From Candidatus Zixiibacteriota bacterium (lineage in GTDB: Bacteria > Zixibacteria > MSB-5A5 > WJJR01), in the NCBI GenBank assembly GCA_014729565.1, contig WJJR01000334.1, positions 1 through 5,519 on the forward strand: a stretch of DNA of 5,519 bases, written 5' to 3'. A program made the translations under genes and the position numbers. Under the pieces are notes generated by a model that had not been told where the DNA came from, did no database searches, and saw only the letters and a list, made by a program, of their open reading frames with translations. Positions 3,242 to 5,519 of this stretch are shown piece after piece. Position 1 is the first letter of the stretch, and each line of letters opens with the position of its first letter.

Positions 3242-5519
3242 ATGCGTGCCCCCCGAGCACGGTGGCAACAGTTCACAATCACATATGTGCTGATGCTGCT
3301 CCTTATCGGCGTGCTCGCCGCCGGTGCGGATGCGGCCGTGGTGGGTAATGTCCAGTCCGGTACCGCGGTCAGCAATGGTAATGGCACCGTGAGTGTGTCG
3401 ATCGCATCCGTCGACCCGTCGCGGTCGTTTTTGATCTTTCAGACTCGACACGACAACAACCGTCCACCGGGATCGATGGTGCGCGGACGCATTCTCAATT
3501 CGACGACGCTCGAATTCGCGCGCTACACCGATGAAACCGGCGCCATCGACATTCAATGGTATGTCGTGGAGTTCGAGTCGGGTGTGTCGGTACGACGCGG
3601 TGAATTGATACAAAGCGGAACATCTGTCAGTGCTACGATCTCACCGGCTTTGAATTCGGTCGATCAAGCGTTTGTCACCTGGTCGAAGACACCGAATAAC
3701 GTCGACAACTCCTATGGGTCCGACGACGCCATCGTCGGCGATATCATCTCAACCAGTTCTGTTGAATTCCGTTTCAATTCAGCCGGCACGAATCAGACCA
3801 TCTGGTGGCAGGTGGTCGAGTTCACCGATCCGGCGGATATCAATGTGCAGCGCGGGTCAACGTCGCTCGTCGGCACCGCAACCTCGACCAATGTCACCTT
3901 GTCGTCTGGTGTGGACCTTTCCAGCTCCTTCGCTCTCATTGGTTACCGGAGCAATGGAGACGGTGCGGATATTGGCGAACGGTTGATGCGCGCTCGTCTG
4001 ACGGCGACGAATACGCTCACAATTGACCGCAGCACCATCGGTTCGAACCAAGCCATCGATGAGATTACCTGGCAGGTGATCGAGCTGACCGACGGTTCGA
4101 CCGTTCAGTCCGGTAATTTGAATCTGTCGTCGGGCGTGTCCCAAACGACCATCCCGATCAGCTCGGTCGATCTCAATCGCACGATCGCATTCGCCTCCGG
4201 GCAACCGTCGAGCGGTCAATGTATGGGACGGACACCGTACACGGGTGATGATGTCATCGGCGTTGCTGCCGCCACGTTCGATGTGACCAGCAGCACGCAG
4301 ATCACCGCGCAACGAAGCAGTACCGCCGCTGCGACGGATATCACCTGGTATGCGGTCGAATTCAACGGTGATACGACAACTCCCCCACCGACGGGACAGG
4401 TCTCGCGCGTGGGGAATTGGACAACGGGATTAACCCATACAGTAGGCAGCGGCACCGACCGATTGCTCGTTTTCGCGTACGCGTACGAGAATGGGGCGGG
4501 TCCCCGTACCGTCAATGGTGTGACTTACGGCGGCGTTTCGCTGACGCTTGCGCAGTCGGACGTTTCCGGATCGTCGGGATTCGTGGGATACAGTTCGCTG
4601 TGGTATCTCGACGAAGCCGGGATTCAAGCGGCATCGGGCAACACGTTCAGCGTGTCTCTATCCGGGGGCGGGTCCTCGTACAGCCCCGGTTATGCGGCCG
4701 CCGTCTATGAGGGTGTCGATCAGTCCAGTCCACTTCTCGATGTTGGCAGTAATGCGACGGCCTCCTCTTCTCCCAATCCACTGACCATCCCGCTCTCGGT
4801 TGAAGACGGTGCGATGTCGGTCGGCAACTACCAGTGTGGCAATACCGGTTCCTACACGTGGAACAACGGATGGTCCGAGGTTCTCGATCAATCGATCTCC
4901 AGCGCGACCATGGGAACAGGTGAGAATCCCGAAACGGCTACTGGTACGTCGACCGCCAGTGCGACTCATTCGGGGCCGAACCGTCAAGCCGCGGCTGCCA
5001 TTGCGCTGCGACCTGCGACGGTTGCCAACCAGGCGCCAGCCCTGGCATCGATCGGAAGTCAAAATGTTGACGAGGGCGCCAATCTCAACTTCGGTGTGTC
5101 GGCGTCGGATCCCGATGGCGACAGTCTGATCCTCAGCGCCGAGAACGTCCCCACGAATGCTACGTTTACCGACAACTTCGATGGCACCGGAACATTCGAT
5201 TACACGCCCGACTTCACGCAGGCGGGTGTCTATAATGTAACGTTCATCGTCAGCGATGGTGCACTGGCTGATACCGAGATCGTAGCCATCACGGTCAATG
5301 ATGTGAATCGCGCGCCGGTGTTGGCTTCGATTGGTGCGCAATCGGTTGATGAGGGGCAGAATCTGAACTTTGGTACAAGTGGTTCAGACGCGGATAGCGA
5401 TTCACTGATTCTGAGTGCGGAGAACATCCCGGCCAACGCAACGTTCACTGACAACTTCGACGGCACGGGGACATTCGATTTCACGCCCGACTTCACGCAG
5501 GCGGGTGTCTATAATGTAA
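3242..5519 (+). CDS. Secreted multi-repeat protein, 3' end beyond the window (partial)
   Basis: Function is not recognised. The frame is open from ATG 3242 to the right edge (759 codons plus one base) with no stop. A signal peptide is clear: basic start (MRAPRAR), hydrophobic core at about 15-28, and a likely cut after AGADA (residue 31). Next come four tandem repeats of about 80-90 residues (33-377), each ending in W-[YQ]-[VA]-[VI]-E-[FL] (tryptophans 106, 189, 277, 369). A TTTPPPTG linker (378-385) leads to a roughly 205-residue beta-rich domain (387-592) with RLLVFAYAYEN (407-417), VTYGG (427-431), LWYLDEAG from 453 and YEGVDQ (489-494). Ig/cadherin-like repeats of 93 residues start at 596 and continue past the edge. 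There are only two cysteines (327, 532). No enzyme motif is seen. It probably sits at the cell surface and is co-transcribed with the first gene. A C-terminal sorting tail like its neighbour's would be expected beyond the window, but that is inference. Confidence 0.93.
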   Translation, partial: MRAPRARWQQFTITYVLMLLLIGVLAAGADAAVVGNVQSGTAVSNGNGTVSVSIASVDPSRSFLIFQTRHDNNRPPGSMVRGRILNSTTLEFARYTDETGAIDIQWYVVEFESGVSVRRGELIQSGTSVSATISPALNSVDQAFVTWSKTPNNVDNSYGSDDAIVGDIISTSSVEFRFNSAGTNQTIWWQVVEFTDPADINVQRGSTSLVGTATSTNVTLSSGVDLSSSFALIGYRSNGDGADIGERLMRARLTATNTLTIDRSTIGSNQAIDEITWQVIELTDGSTVQSGNLNLSSGVSQTTIPISSVDLNRTIAFASGQPSSGQCMGRTPYTGDDVIGVAAATFDVTSSTQITAQRSSTAAATDITWYAVEFNGDTTTPPPTGQVSRVGNWTTGLTHTVGSGTDRLLVFAYAYENGAGPRTVNGVTYGGVSLTLAQSDVSGSSGFVGYSSLWYLDEAGIQAASGNTFSVSLSGGGSSYSPGYAAAVYEGVDQSSPLLDVGSNATASSSPNPLTIPLSVEDGAMSVGNYQCGNTGSYTWNNGWSEVLDQSISSATMGTGENPETATGTSTASATHSGPNRQAAAAIALRPATVANQAPALASIGSQNVDEGANLNFGVSASDPDGDSLILSAENVPTNATFTDNFDGTGTFDYTPDFTQAGVYNVTFIVSDGALADTEIVAITVNDVNRAPVLASIGAQSVDEGQNLNFGTSGSDADSDSLILSAENIPANATFTDNFDGTGTFDFTPDFTQAGVYNV
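3338..4372 (+). repeat. Four diverged tandem protein repeats with V-Q-x-G and W-x-V-x-E-F signatures
   Basis: Each unit begins near [VI]-Q-[SR]-G (glutamines 38, 124, 203, 289). It usually has S-V-D or G-V-D followed by a hydrophobic strand, and ends with a W-[YQ]-[VA]-[VI]-E-[FL] strand: IQWYVVEF, IWWQVVEF, ITWQVIEL, ITWYAVEF. Spacing of the signature tryptophans is 83, 88 and 92 residues. The units are diverged at DNA level, so the array is old. The strand pattern suggests an all-beta fold. I do not recognise a named family. Confidence 0.75.
4400..5017 (+). other. Beta-rich domain with RLLV...VTYGG...WYL pattern (domain)
   Basis: Residues 387-592 show a recurrent pattern known to me from many bacterial extracellular proteins: S-G-T-D-R-L-L-V-F, then a V-x-x-V-T-Y-G-G-x-x-L-T turn, an S-L-W-Y-L strand, an A-A-V-Y-E-G-V-D-Q segment, S-P-x-P-L-T-I-P-L-S, and a final A-A-A-A-I-A-L-R-P-A strand. 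It looks like a jelly-roll beta sandwich of unknown ligand. I cannot give a reliable family name. Confidence 0.55.
5027..5519 (+). repeat. Tandem 279-bp repeats encoding 93-residue Ig/cadherin-like modules, array cut by window edge
   Basis: Unit 1 spans 5027-5305; unit 2 starts at 5306 and is cut after 214 bases. Over the shared 71 codons, 59 residues are identical. Landmarks are N-x-A-P-x-L-A-S-I-G, V-D-E-G-x-N-L-N-F-G, D-x-D-x-D-S-L-I-L-S-A-E-N, ATFTDNFDGTGTFD and TPDFTQAGVYNV. The last 38 bases visible (5482-5519) are identical to 5203-5240. The module is of the same general class as the two Ig-like repeats of the upstream gene but lacks their cysteines. Confidence 0.9.

Noticed and set aside
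4476..4487. 12-base perfect palindrome CGTACGCGTACG as a possible protein-binding site
   Set aside because: It lies inside coding sequence and follows from the repeated GCG-TAC codons of Ala-Tyr-Ala-Tyr. Nothing around it suggests an operator.
4658..5341. Minus-strand open frame (227 codons) opposite the second gene
   Set aside because: It encodes Arg/Gly-rich sequence of shadow type. The plus-strand frame is open across the whole span with conserved repeats.
5517..5519. TAA at the very end as a stop codon for the second gene
   Set aside because: It is out of frame: the frame reads GTA at 5516-5518 with one base left over. The same GTAA at 5237-5240 is read through in unit 1.

Overview
The window reads as a piece of genome from an uncultured or environmental bacterium of the FCB assemblage (Zixibacteria, Latescibacteria, KSB1 or Calditrichaeota-like lineages). 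This rests on protein style, not on a marker gene. The first protein joins cohesin-like modules, a dockerin and a C-terminal sorting-type tail with the hallmark YPNPFNP, and the second is a long secreted protein made of beta-sandwich repeats. Codon use is GC-rich (GAC, GTC, ACG, TCG, CCG frequent). I cannot name the genus.

Layout. Positions 1-547 hold no convincing gene. They contain a possible terminator of an upstream plus-strand gene (51-110), a 16-codon micro-ORF of doubtful reality (167-217), and a strong GC-rich hairpin (417-459) in what may be the leader of the first gene. Positions 548-3205 encode an 885-residue secreted modular protein: signal peptide, cohesin-like, two Ig-like repeats each with one cysteine pair, cohesin-like, dockerin, a third cohesin-like module and a FlgD/Por-type tail. 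After a 36-base gap with a perfect AGGAGGTG ribosome binding site, a second secreted protein starts at 3242 and stays open through the right edge (759 codons visible). It carries four tandem repeats with a W-x-V-x-E-F signature that I cannot assign to a family, a roughly 205-residue beta-rich domain, and then a tandem array of 93-residue Ig/cadherin-like repeats.

How they fit. The two genes are co-directional, closely spaced and share one Ig-like module type, so they probably form an operon for extracellular or surface-attached proteins. Cohesins and a dockerin in gene 1 suggest calcium-dependent non-covalent assembly. No catalytic domain is visible in either protein, so structural, adhesive or scaffold roles are likelier than enzymatic ones.

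The best candidates for something undescribed are the four-fold W-x-V-x-E-F repeat of gene 2 and the sharp change in synonymous divergence between the last two Ig-like repeats, which suggests recent recombination in a surface-protein array.
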